Below, in pieces: positions 31,667-40,899 of a stretch of DNA of 42,520 nt. Numbering within the stretch: the first letter of the stretch is position 1; each line of letters starts with the position of its first letter. The position numbers were made by a program, and so were the translations under genes. The DNA comes from a bacterium (GTDB taxonomy: Bacteria > JAHJDO01), in assembly GCA_030611945.1 (NCBI GenBank), contig JAUWOV010000003.1:1-42520 (forward strand), read 5' to 3'. The notes beneath the pieces are model-generated. The model did not search any database. It saw only the letters and a program-made list of their open reading frames with translations, and was not told the DNA's origin.

Positions 31667-33535
31667 ATGGACAATATAGACAAGCAGATTGAAACGCTTA
31701 AAGTTCTAAACAAGGTAGACAATCTGAATTTAACTGATGAGCATTACGGCATATTAAAAGAAAAGGCAGTAAAATTCTACAATGATTACAAAGAGACTGG
31801 CGTGAACATAACAATTAATGTTTCACTGGATAATAAGCATGTATTCAGGATTTCCATATATGATAAAAAATCCATTTCAATAAGATATAACCGGCAACAA
31901 GAGGGATGCTCAGAAGAAATATATTCTATAAGGAATGTTGACTTGCTGTTTAAGCCAACACCCATGGAATTAAAGCATATTTCAAATCTTAGTTCTGATA
32001 TAACTTACCGGGATAAAAAAACATATAAAAATACAGTTCATTTTGTAAACAGCAGGCTAAAACATATAGTGGAATTAAGAGTAGACGAAAATCAAATCGA
32101 TTCTCTGTTCTGGCTGTTTAGAGAGGAAAAAGCAGATATAATAAAAATAGATGACGAAAGCAGATTGAATGTAATTACGCACGTGTTTGAAAAGAAGAAT
32201 AAGAGGTATTATCTTGCTAAAGACTATTCTTACTATAAAGTGCATGTAATAACCCCTGAAGATGAAAAATACAATTACATAGATAAAGGCAGGTTGTTTC
32301 ATCGTGACATTTTCTTTGAAGGCATGGAGCTTTACGAAATAGAGGATGATGTTCTAACTAAAATAATAAATGAAACCAATAATTTTGCAATTATAACCCC
32401 TCAAAGATACAGTACATATAAAGCAATGGTTGAAGAGGAGAAAAGGCAGAAGGAAATAAACGAGCATTATGTTGATGCCATAAAAAACCGATTAGACCAG
32501 GGGTTTGAACAGGATGGAATAAAGTTTAGAAAACACTCAATAGAGTATGCCGGATTAAGGATTGAAAGCGAAGCTCTGGATATAGAGGAATTAGTAAACA
32601 GCATAAACTTTGACCAGAATCTTGACTTTAATAATATCTTCAATCAAGTATGTTCAATAATAACTGATAGATTATTCCCCGACAAATATAAAAACATGGT
32701 TATTCACCTTGGCTCTTTTCCTGTAAGGCTGGATGTTGAAACAAAAAGAAACGGGAAATCAGTTCAAAGACTAATCAATAATGCTGAACAAAAACAGGTT
32801 AAAACAACAATAACCAATAAATATCTTGTTGACAACATAAGAATAAACAAGTCAGAGATAAAGGAAGTCATCAGGAGAGCGATCTGCTTCAGAAAAAGGT
32901 ATGATTATGATGTTTTTCTTAAGTCAGTCAGCACTATGTCTATAAAGCTGCATTACTTTCTCGCCAATGGTGTAAAGATATCTTACACTAAAAATGATAA
33001 ACTTTTAACAATGAAATTGAATCTTGTTAGAAGAGACAATAAAAATTATGTTGCTGTAAAAGATAAATTCCACAAGGTTAAGAACAGCAACCAGCTGTTT
33101 GCAGCAAGTTGTGATCCATTATATTCAAGAGGCTACAGGAATCATAACTTCCAGGCTCTTGTAAAAATGCTTATAGATTTTTTTGAAATCAAGGCAGATG
33201 ATGTCATAACCATGATGGAAGAGAGCTTAAAGGCCTACAAAGAGGCAGAAGAAAGGGCAAAGAAATTGCTAAATGAAACTATGAAGAAACTGGATATCAA
33301 AGAGGTTACAATTAAAGATAAAGAAGGATTTAAAATAAAGGGGAAATCCGGCAAAGAGTATTTTGTGGAGAGAAAAACAAATGGTGTTTACGAGCTTCCT
33401 GCCATGAAATATATCTGTATCGTGGAAACCAGCATGGACAACAATTTCAAGTCAGATAAGCTGGTAACATATTTCTATGCTTTAAAAAATGATTCCTATC
33501 TGGCAAGCGATATCTACACTCTGAATGTCAATTAA
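31667..33535 (+). CDS. Large hypothetical protein (622 aa) upstream of second Ubl cassette
   Basis: Long ORF with SD; no family recognised. Confidence 0.7.
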   Translation: MDNIDKQIETLKVLNKVDNLNLTDEHYGILKEKAVKFYNDYKETGVNITINVSLDNKHVFRISIYDKKSISIRYNRQQEGCSEEIYSIRNVDLLFKPTPMELKHISNLSSDITYRDKKTYKNTVHFVNSRLKHIVELRVDENQIDSLFWLFREEKADIIKIDDESRLNVITHVFEKKNKRYYLAKDYSYYKVHVITPEDEKYNYIDKGRLFHRDIFFEGMELYEIEDDVLTKIINETNNFAIITPQRYSTYKAMVEEEKRQKEINEHYVDAIKNRLDQGFEQDGIKFRKHSIEYAGLRIESEALDIEELVNSINFDQNLDFNNIFNQVCSIITDRLFPDKYKNMVIHLGSFPVRLDVETKRNGKSVQRLINNAEQKQVKTTITNKYLVDNIRINKSEIKEVIRRAICFRKRYDYDVFLKSVSTMSIKLHYFLANGVKISYTKNDKLLTMKLNLVRRDNKNYVAVKDKFHKVKNSNQLFAASCDPLYSRGYRNHNFQALVKMLIDFFEIKADDVITMMEESLKAYKEAEERAKKLLNETMKKLDIKEVTIKDKEGFKIKGKSGKEYFVERKTNGVYELPAMKYICIVETSMDNNFKSDKLVTYFYALKNDSYLASDIYTLNVN

Positions 33536-33593
33536 GATTTTTTCTTTTTTTGGGAAAAAATCTTTTCTCTATAAATATGTGAGGTGTACTAAA

Positions 33594-33806
33594 ATGGTAA
33601 AATTTAGAATTTTAGATGACAAAGGCGATACTGTGTTGGAACTGCAACCAGAGGAAACAATGGAAAAGATGAGGCAGGAGGCAGAAAGAGGCAGATGGCT
33701 CTATCTTAACGGCGAGGTTGTGAATATAGACCACGTTACTATGGAAGACATTAATAAAGCAAATGAAATAGTTTCAACACCAATGCTGAAAGGGGGTTCT
33801 TTATAG
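33594..33806 (+). CDS. 70-aa ubiquitin-like protein ending …MLKGGSL
   Basis: MVKFRILDDKGDTVLELQPEETMEKMRQEAERGRWLYLNGEVVNIDHVTMEDINKANEIVSTPMLKGGSL; GAGGTG SD; directly followed by JAMM and E1 genes. Confidence 0.65.
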   Translation: MVKFRILDDKGDTVLELQPEETMEKMRQEAERGRWLYLNGEVVNIDHVTMEDINKANEIVSTPMLKGGSL

Positions 33807-33819
33807 AACCCTTTTAAAA

Positions 33820-34185
33820 ATGATAAATATCCTGAAAGAGATAGAAAGGATTTCAGAAACAAGCGATAAGGAAGTGTGCGGAATAGTAACAGAGGAAGAC
33901 GGCAGAGCAAAGGTAACAGAGTTGAAGAATGTTTCAGACAACGAAGAGATTTGCTTTATAGCTGACCAAAGGCAGTTTTTTGATGCAATAAAAAAAACCT
34001 CTTTTTATGATAAAAGCAGGAGAAGCAATATAGTGTGTTTTTTCCATTCTCATATTCATAAGAATGAAACGCCTTCCGCAACTGACATGAAATACAGGTT
34101 GAAAAATATTCTTCATATCATATACAGCCTGACAACAAAAAGATTCTTTTTGCTGTATCCAGAAGGTGGTAGAAATGCTGAATAA
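33820..34185 (+). CDS. Stand-alone JAMM/Prok-JAB metalloprotease
   Basis: EVCGIV … FHSHIHKNETPSATDM: complete E…HxH-x7-S-x2-D motif. Confidence 0.85.
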   Translation: MINILKEIERISETSDKEVCGIVTEEDGRAKVTELKNVSDNEEICFIADQRQFFDAIKKTSFYDKSRRSNIVCFFHSHIHKNETPSATDMKYRLKNILHIIYSLTTKRFFLLYPEGGRNAE

Positions 34186-34423
34186 TTCAGTTACAACCAA
34201 AATCAAGGACAAAGGCAATGATGCTTCTAATATTTCCATTTATTTAAACAATAATGCAGCTTATCCTAACATTGAGATAGAGATTGAAAGGAGAAAGGTA
34301 TTTGAAACACTCGCTAATAAAGATTTAATTGTTGCTTCCTTAAACAAAAAATTAACTGAAATGATTCAGATGTATTTGGAAGCTCAGGCAAAAAAAGAAA
34401 AAGAGGTGCGGGAAAATGTATAA
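34175..34423 (+). CDS. Small helical protein between JAMM and E1
   Basis: ATG 34175 with AAGGTGG SD (track start at 34166 is GTG); overlaps both neighbours. Confidence 0.6.
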   Translation: MLNNSVTTKIKDKGNDASNISIYLNNNAAYPNIEIEIERRKVFETLANKDLIVASLNKKLTEMIQMYLEAQAKKEKEVRENV

Positions 34424-35015
34424 GAAAATTCTGATTTTAGGAGCAGGAGGCATTGGCTCTATGTTTAGTTCAAGGATATATGATTTAGTTATTAAAAGAC
34501 AGATAAACATTAATGACAGCGAGTTTTTTATTGCTGATAATGATAATGTAAAGCTGGAGAATATACAAAATAACCAGAAATTTGACAAAGAGGATTTGAT
34601 GATGAATAAGGCAGAAGCAATAGCGAAAAAGCACGGCTTTGTTGCTATAAAAAAGAAAATAGAAACAGAGGAAGAGTTAAAAGATTATGATGTCTTTGTA
34701 ATCTGCGTTGATAATAAAAAGGCAAGAGAGCTTATTTTCAATTACTGCAATAAAAATCCTGATAAATATTTTATTGATCTGCGTGCTGAAGGCAGGGGAG
34801 TAGCTGCATTTACAACATGCAAAGAAAACACTATAGAAAAATTATTAAAAACATTGCCGGATGATGATGAAAGCGGCTCTTGCCAAAGAAAGGCTGATAA
34901 AGAGCAAGGCATTTTCCAGTTAGGCAGCGTTATTATTGCAGAGATAGGCGCTCAACTCTTGCTTAATAATTTAAGAGAAGAAATAAACCCGCCAAAATTT
35001 ATCCAGATGTTTTAA
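34416..35015 (+). CDS. E1-like/ThiF family adenylating enzyme (PRTRC-ThiF-like)
   Basis: KILILGAGGIGSMFSSRI, FFIADNDNVKLENIQNNQKF, VFVICVDNKKARELI, DLRAEGR, GSCQ candidate catalytic Cys. Confidence 0.82.
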   Translation: MYKKILILGAGGIGSMFSSRIYDLVIKRQININDSEFFIADNDNVKLENIQNNQKFDKEDLMMNKAEAIAKKHGFVAIKKKIETEEELKDYDVFVICVDNKKARELIFNYCNKNPDKYFIDLRAEGRGVAAFTTCKENTIEKLLKTLPDDDESGSCQRKADKEQGIFQLGSVIIAEIGAQLLLNNLREEINPPKFIQMF

Positions 35016-35056
35016 AGGCTAAAGAGCAGGAAAGTAATTCTAAAAGAGGTGCTCCC

Positions 35057-35218
35057 ATGAAAATACCATCATTAAAAGAGCAGGTTTTTGGAAATGATCT
35101 GAATGAAAGGCTGAACAAAAGCAGGGGAAACCTTAATAATGAAATCAGGCAGAAATGCATGGAATTATTGAAAAAGAAAAGGGAAGGCAAGCCAATAGAA
35201 AATAAAATTATGGTTTAA
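35057..35218 (+). CDS. Small hypothetical protein (53 aa)
   Basis: MKIPSLKEQVFGNDLNERLNKSRGNLNNEIRQKCMELLKKKREGKPIENKIMV; AAGAGGTG SD. Confidence 0.5.
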   Translation: MKIPSLKEQVFGNDLNERLNKSRGNLNNEIRQKCMELLKKKREGKPIENKIMV

Positions 35219-35411
35219 AACTAAAATATTAAGGCAGTTAAAATGGCATCACAGACTGGAGTTGATAATATAACACCTGCCCTTTGCCACCCAGGATAAT
35301 CTTCTATTTCAGCGAGTATGAACTCATCTCCCATAAGATGAATAAGTTTACCAGCTATTTTACTTAATTTAATTGGTAATTCTATAAGTATATTCTCAAA
35401 TTATTGTCTTT

Positions 35412-36510
35412 TTACCTACTACAATATCGGTCTTTTTTAAAACGAATTTCTTTGATTAATTTTTCTAATTCTTTATTTCTATTGTTGATATTACGCATAT
35501 CTAAAGCTTTTCTATCTTTTAAACGTAAAGGAAGTATTTTTTTCATATTTCCTTCAATAACAATAGGAATTATTCTATCTTTATCTTTAGAAGATAAATT
35601 TGAAAGAGCTTGTTCAACTTCTTGTCTTACCCAATCTGACTTTCTTATATTATTTGAAACAATAACTAAAGTTAACAGACTATTTTTAATAGCTTTTATA
35701 ATTGAGGATTCTAGTATTTCACCCAAATGAAGGTCATTAACATCCAACCAACAATCAATTCCTGCTTTTAAAAGACCATCTCTCATCCAAGTTGCTATGT
35801 AATTATCTTTTGATGAATGACTTATAAATACATCATATTTATATTTAGACGAAAATAAATTGTTTTGCTTTGAATTAAAAAGTACAATCTCACTATTTCC
35901 ATAGTCATTGTCTTTAAATGATCTATTAAAAATAACTTCTGCAATTCTTAAATCTGCTTTATTATTTTTAAACTCATTAACAGCTTCATAACCCTTAAAT
36001 CCACAAATTTGGTCATTATCAGTTTTTAACTCAAAAGAAATTTCTTCTTTTTCATATTTTATTTGAAAAACATAGAAATAATATGTAATTCCTTTAACAA
36101 TGTTTTTTACAACACCTATAAAATTAATTGATGAGGGTTTTTATACCGCATTTAACTTCATCGTAATAATATTGTAGAATATCTTCGAAATTGTGAGGGT
36201 AAATTTTTCTATTTGGCACATAAAATGGCGAAAGAGATTGTAATATACTAAACCCTTTTGTAATTAAATGTGTATCCTTTCTTTCAATTAGAAGAACATC
36301 ATTATTTTTATTAGTTATAACAAAGCTAAATTGAATAATGTCTAGATTTCTTTTTTCTTTATCGCTTAATCTCTTACAATCTGTTGACTTAAATAGTTGA
36401 GATAGTGAAATAATTTTTTCTCTTTCGAAAAATTGAGCTATCTTTTTAGAAAATAATCGATTGTTGATTTTATGAATATATCTTTTGGGATCTGCTATTG
36501 ATTTTCTCAT
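35412..36510 (-). pseudogene. Nudix-like/TIR-domain protein split by a frameshift
   Basis: ORF 36124-36510 and an ATG-less open frame 35412-36140 join at an A5 run; downstream frame reads …KYKYDVFISHSSKDNYIATWMRDGLLKAGIDCWLDVNDL…SNNIRKSDWVRQEVEQAL (TIR). Confidence 0.7.
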
Positions 36511-36547
36511 AGTTCTACTTCTTTTATATATAAAAGACCAACACTAA

Positions 36548-36748
36548 TTATTGTATACTCACTTCCATTTTAATATTACCACCATACCTCAAATTGCTTA
36601 AAACCTCAACAAAAATAGACACAAAAAGCCAATCAGATGAAACCCCTTTGGTTTCAAGCTTCCCGCAATTAGGACAAGATGCCAAAACTCCTTCACTCTG
36701 TTCACTGGCAGGCTTTTGTAAACGTTTGTATAACTTATATAGTTGCAA
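36548..36748 (-). CDS. Zinc-ribbon-like fragment
   Basis: KPASEQSEGVLASCPNCGKLETKG. Confidence 0.35.
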   Translation of the reverse strand: MQLYKLYKRLQKPASEQSEGVLASCPNCGKLETKGVSSDWLFVSIFVEVLSNLRYGGNIKMEVSIQ

Positions 36749-36952
36749 AATCTGAGCAGTTCACGAGTTCAGCAAGTTTTGCTCGAGGGGGCGCGAACAG
36801 GGAACTCTTCCTTTATAAAATTTCCCCCTTTTCCTATTATTTAGAGTTATTTATAACGGAAAAGGGTCGGGGACGATACCCCTAAAACTTTATAAATCCA
36901 GCCTCCCCCGTTCCTCCCCGCTCTGAGTCTTGTCTATACTTCTATTCTCAGC

Positions 36953-36978
36953 CACTTCACAAGAATGAGAAGTGGCTT
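36953..36978. repeat. Hairpin gccacttc-N10-gaagtggc
   Basis: 8-bp perfect inverted repeat upstream of the 37014 gene. Confidence 0.6.
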
Positions 36979-37013
36979 TCAACAATTAGATTGAGAGGCG
37001 CGAGGTAAATAAA

Positions 37014-37706
37014 ATGATAGGTAGAATGGAATGGACAGATTGGGATAAATTGGAAACATCAGAAGATAGGATGCAGCAGGATGAGCTGGAAAATAACTTA
37101 GAAACATTTGACAGGGATGAGCTTCCTGTAAGCCCTACAATAAAGGTTATAAAAAAATACTCTGAGGATTCAACACTTCCAGACTTAAGTCCGGAGGAAT
37201 TGCTTGACTGGCAGGAAATGGCATATCAGTTGTTTAAAAAGGATTATGAGGCAGTAGCTGATTTGGGCAGGATAAAAACAAAGGCAAGGTTAATAGTAAA
37301 AAGTCTCAAAATAGAAGAAACAGAATACATTGATTCACACAATGAAAAAAGGACAAAATTCAGATACATCGGCGACATTAAGTATAAAATTTACACAGTA
37401 AAGCAGGAGCAAAAAGCGCCGGATTACAGAAACTTTGAAAAAATAAATGGAGTCGAGGTTGATATATCAGCATTCAATACAATTGATTTCAAAAGGCAGA
37501 TGCAGATGCCAAGATTCAACAAATTCGGCTACAAGATAGGAAAGCTAAAAGAAAAGCTACTGGACGCAGTAATAGCATACTCTGTCTTTGTTGAAAGCAG
37601 CACGCCAAATCCAGAAAGCATAGAAAGAGCCAAGCAGAAGCTTTTAGCAATATATGATATCTGTAGAGAGGCAATACAAGACTATTATAGAAAATCTCCT
37701 TTCTGA
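37014..37706 (+). CDS. Hypothetical protein (plasmid module)
   Basis: 230-aa ORF with GAGGCGCGAGG upstream. Confidence 0.6.
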   Translation: MIGRMEWTDWDKLETSEDRMQQDELENNLETFDRDELPVSPTIKVIKKYSEDSTLPDLSPEELLDWQEMAYQLFKKDYEAVADLGRIKTKARLIVKSLKIEETEYIDSHNEKRTKFRYIGDIKYKIYTVKQEQKAPDYRNFEKINGVEVDISAFNTIDFKRQMQMPRFNKFGYKIGKLKEKLLDAVIAYSVFVESSTPNPESIERAKQKLLAIYDICREAIQDYYRKSPF

Positions 37707-37788
37707 TTTTTTATTATAAAAAACTTCTTCAACATAGATGTATCAGAAGTTTTCCACACTTAGATGGATTACTTCAGAGGATATAAAA

Positions 37789-38097
37789 ATGACAGATGGA
37801 AACAAGCCAATAAAGAAGTTTAGAGCAGCAGGTGTATTAAGCGTTGCAGTATGGGAAAATACAGGAACCAGCAAGAGAACAGGAGAACCAGTGAAATTCC
37901 ACACAATATCAACAGATAGAAGATACAAAAACAAAGATGGAGAATGGAAATCAACAGGAACATTAAGGATAAACGATATACCAAAGATGGTTTTATTGTT
38001 GCAGAAAGCCTATGAATACTTTGTTTTGAAAGACACTAATAATGGAAATGGCAACAGCGAAACTATACCAGTTAATGAGGAAGAAATAGTTGTGTAA
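37789..38097 (+). CDS. Putative ssDNA-binding/PC4-like protein
   Basis: KKFRAAGVLSVAVWENTGTSKRTGEPVKFHTISTDRRYKNKDGEWKSTGTLRINDIPKMVLLLQKAYEY. Confidence 0.55.
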   Translation: MTDGNKPIKKFRAAGVLSVAVWENTGTSKRTGEPVKFHTISTDRRYKNKDGEWKSTGTLRINDIPKMVLLLQKAYEYFVLKDTNNGNGNSETIPVNEEEIVV

Positions 38098-38107
38098 GCT
38101 ATTTCTT
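38081..38107 (+). terminator. Candidate intrinsic terminator AAGAAATAG-N9-CTATTTCTT followed by T-run
   Basis: 9-bp perfect stem overlapping the stop codon, then tttttatttttttg. Confidence 0.55.
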
Positions 38108-38118
38108 TTTTTATTTTT

Positions 38119-38418
38119 TTGCTTTCTCTGAATCCCAATATAATAACTAATATTGAGGTGGTAAAAATCAATACAAACACACCAATAAAACAGGCAAATG
38201 AAGAAACAAATAAGGTTTATTGCAGGAAATGCGGAATAGAAATAGAGCTGGATATAACAAATCCCTATGATATATGTAATGGATGCTGGGAAGAAAAAAT
38301 AACCAGACCAGTAATAGAAGCAATTGAAGAGGTGGAGAAAAAGTTTAATGTGCAAATATGGGCTGAATGGGTTAATAATAAAGATAAGGAGCCTAAAAAA
38401 GTGCATAAAAATTATTAA
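38119..38418 (+). CDS. Zinc-ribbon protein
   Basis: VYCRKCGIEIELDITNPYDICNGCWEEK. Confidence 0.55.
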   Translation: MLSLNPNIITNIEVVKINTNTPIKQANEETNKVYCRKCGIEIELDITNPYDICNGCWEEKITRPVIEAIEEVEKKFNVQIWAEWVNNKDKEPKKVHKNY

Positions 38419-38542
38419 GAATCAATAATATCTTAAAAACTAATTAAGCCCATTAGTGTTTCTCAGGTGTTTGAATGGGCTTTAGAAGTAAAAATAGAAT
38501 CAATAAAAATCAATCTAAAATAATTTAGACAGGTGATTCAAA

Positions 38543-38857
38543 ATGTGGAAGGCATTTAACACAAAAAAAGGCAGATGGGTTGAGGGATGGATAAACTATC
38601 ATATCAGGGTTGACGCCTATATGTTTGACAAGGTAATGGTTGATAAATGGGGAAATAAAATTAAAAGGGCTTTTCCATTTGAGGAAATATCTTATAGAGT
38701 AAAAACAGGAAAGCAGTTTGTATGGCTTAACAAAGAGCAGGTTAATGATATTGTAAAGGCAGTCAATGAGCTTGAGCAGTCAGTAAAATCAAGAATGACA
38801 GAAAAAGAGGAAATTGAACTTGCAGTCAGAGAAGCGCAGAAAGGCAAGATAAGATAA
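38543..38857 (+). CDS. Hypothetical protein
   Basis: 104 aa; AGGTGATTCAAAATG SD/start. Confidence 0.55.
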   Translation: MWKAFNTKKGRWVEGWINYHIRVDAYMFDKVMVDKWGNKIKRAFPFEEISYRVKTGKQFVWLNKEQVNDIVKAVNELEQSVKSRMTEKEEIELAVREAQKGKIR

Positions 38858-38895
38858 AAATTCCATATTTATGTTGTATAAAGAGGTGGTGTTAA

Positions 38896-39057
38896 ATGCT
38901 AAGAGAACTAAAAAAGGTGAAACTAAAAGGCAAATTATACTATTCGGATGCAAGACTCAAAGAATTGAGAAATATTAATAATCCAAATGACAGAATAGAG
39001 TTAAATGACTTTGAAGTTTATTTTTTTGAGAATATCTATAAAGGAGAAGATTTGTAG
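38896..39057 (+). CDS. Small hypothetical protein (53 aa)
   Basis: AGAGGTGGTGTTAAATG SD/start; MLRELKKVKLKGKLYYSDARLKELRNINNPNDRIELNDFEVYFFENIYKGEDL. Confidence 0.5.
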   Translation: MLRELKKVKLKGKLYYSDARLKELRNINNPNDRIELNDFEVYFFENIYKGEDL

Positions 39058-39110
39058 GAACTATAAATTGGAATAACAAATAATACTATATTTATAACGT
39101 TTATATTGTG

Positions 39111-39195
39111 CTGTTACACAGCTAAAGGTTTAAAAGGCGCTTGCTCATCGCAAGCTAACCATTTAAACCTTTCCCCTTTCAGGGTCGCTTACAGC
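39111..39195. repeat. Nested inverted-repeat element
   Basis: gctgt/acagc outer, aaaggtttaaa/tttaaaccttt middle, gcttgc/gcaagc inner. Confidence 0.6.
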
Positions 39196-39325
39196 AGAGC
39201 TATAAAAAAGAAGTCCATCTAGTTCTAGCTAATTCCAATGTTTCTTTTTCTAAAATTGCAAAAGAAATCTTGTCTATCAAGGGATAAAACATAAGGCAAA
39301 AGACAGGATTTCAGAGGTTCAAAAA

Positions 39326-39697
39326 ATGATTAAAGACTTAAAAAGCTTTAGATATACTGATAGAGAAAGACTGGAAATAAATGAAGAAAATGAAATAGAT
39401 AAAGAAGATGAGGTAAGAGAAGCAGAAGAAATAATCGGTCAGATTGCTTATGATGAGCGCAAAAAAAGGAAACAGATTATTGATGCTGAAGAAGGAGACT
39501 GGTTCAGGCCAATGCCTAAAAAGTTAGACTATGGTCATGGTATAAAAGTAATACCACATCTGCCATGGATGAGGTATCAATATACATGCCAGAAGTGCAA
39601 GTGCCATGTGGTCTCAACGCCGGGCATAAGTGATGCCATAGAAGGCTGGGAACTGGTTGTATGTAGAAATTGCGGGTACGCGTGGAAAGTGCCATAG
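39326..39697 (+). CDS. Zinc-ribbon hypothetical protein
   Basis: YTCQKCKCHVV…VVCRNCGYAWKVP. Confidence 0.55.
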   Translation: MIKDLKSFRYTDRERLEINEENEIDKEDEVREAEEIIGQIAYDERKKRKQIIDAEEGDWFRPMPKKLDYGHGIKVIPHLPWMRYQYTCQKCKCHVVSTPGISDAIEGWELVVCRNCGYAWKVP

Positions 39698-39975
39698 CAA
39701 TAGCAGATAAAGCGATAGCAGGCAGGTAGATAAATAGAGAGCATAATAGAGCATATAAGAATCTTAGATGCATATAGCAGGATACTAAGCAGGATAGAAT
39801 AGTGAGAGGAAATAACTAAGCGTATAAAGCATAAAGCAGGCCAATGCTGACAGTTTATAGCTTGTAGTTTTTATTTAACAAATAAAATTGAGGATAAAAC
39901 AAAATTGATGGTGGAGATATTAATAAATAATATAATAGTGATAGTAATAATAATATAAAAAATTAATTATAAAAA

Positions 39976-40015
39976 GGGCTGTTAATCACAGCCCGCCTGC
40001 TTCGCAGCCGGGCTG
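39976..40015. repeat. Two mutually exclusive GC-rich hairpins
   Basis: gggctgt-taatc-acagccc overlaps cagcccg…cgggctg (inner ctgc-ttc-gcag). Confidence 0.65.
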
Positions 40016-40320
40016 AAGGTGCTGGTAAAGGTAAGTGTGTAGAAAATAGGTGAGTAAAGGGAGTGAAGTTTTCGGTTTACGGGTTTAATATATAAACTGG
40101 AACGGTAAATCGAAAGCGAAATAACGATAAATAAACGTATTTGATTATAGTGTGTAAGTTAAGATAATATAAGGAGTTAGATTTGATTCGGAAGGGATAA
40201 TAAGTAAAATGAAATCCCCGAATTAAATCAATTATCCACACTACCTTAAAAAGGCAAAAATGTGGTAGGAAATCTAAAAATATACAAATTGGGCTATTTC
40301 TAAAAAAGGGGGATAATGGA

Positions 40321-40575
40321 TTAAGAATAGGTTTCTTTAGTTTTAATCGTATTTCTGATTATATTATCAATTGGAGGTATATCAGGCACGTCTTCCTTTC
40401 TAATCATTTTTTCCAATGTTCCACTATAAACTCTTATAATGGCTGGAGCATCCGGACAAGTTCCACACAGGAAAACATTATACAGCTCAACATTGCCCCT
40501 GCCAGTATGCGGGCTTTCCTGATTGAAATACTTTTCTTCTTTTATGTAAGTAAAGTTATGTTGGTGTTTTTCCAT
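40321..40575 (-). CDS. Hypothetical protein
   Basis: 84-aa ORF. Confidence 0.4.
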   Translation of the reverse strand: MEKHQHNFTYIKEEKYFNQESPHTGRGNVELYNVFLCGTCPDAPAIIRVYSGTLEKMIRKEDVPDIPPIDNIIRNTIKTKETYS

Positions 40576-40599
40576 TCTTGTTCCATAGCTTCTTAATTT

Positions 40600-40869
40600 T
40601 TATTGCATTAAATTACGAACTGACTCGGGAATATGCGGGGATTTATTTATATCGCTGGTATTGCAGATAGTGTCTATAACGCTGTAGTCTGCAAAAAATT
40701 CTTCTAAGCCATAGATCGGATAAAAACCGCAGAATTCTTTTTTACCGCATTGATTATACCCGATATTAATCTTGCCATCTCTTATCCCTGCAATAAGATA
40801 ATTAGGCTTTTTGGGCGTAATATATGGACATTTGCCCATTTTAAAAAGATAACATACAGTTTTCCACAA
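40600..40869 (-). CDS. Hypothetical protein (Cys-containing)
   Basis: ORF; likely starts at internal ATG MGKCPYITPKKPNYL. Confidence 0.4.
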   Translation of the reverse strand: MWKTVCYLFKMGKCPYITPKKPNYLIAGIRDGKINIGYNQCGKKEFCGFYPIYGLEEFFADYSVIDTICNTSDINKSPHIPESVRNLMQ

Positions 40870-40899
40870 AAAAAACCCTGCATGCTGTAGAGGGAACGG

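Noticed and set aside
36700-37000. Possible tRNA or att tRNA in the GC-richer noncoding stretch
   Set aside because: No convincing TpsiC loop or cloverleaf could be assembled by eye
38406-38993. Minus ORF 37993-38406 rich in Phe/Tyr/Ile
   Set aside because: Antisense of two plus-strand genes with SDs and a zinc-ribbon motif
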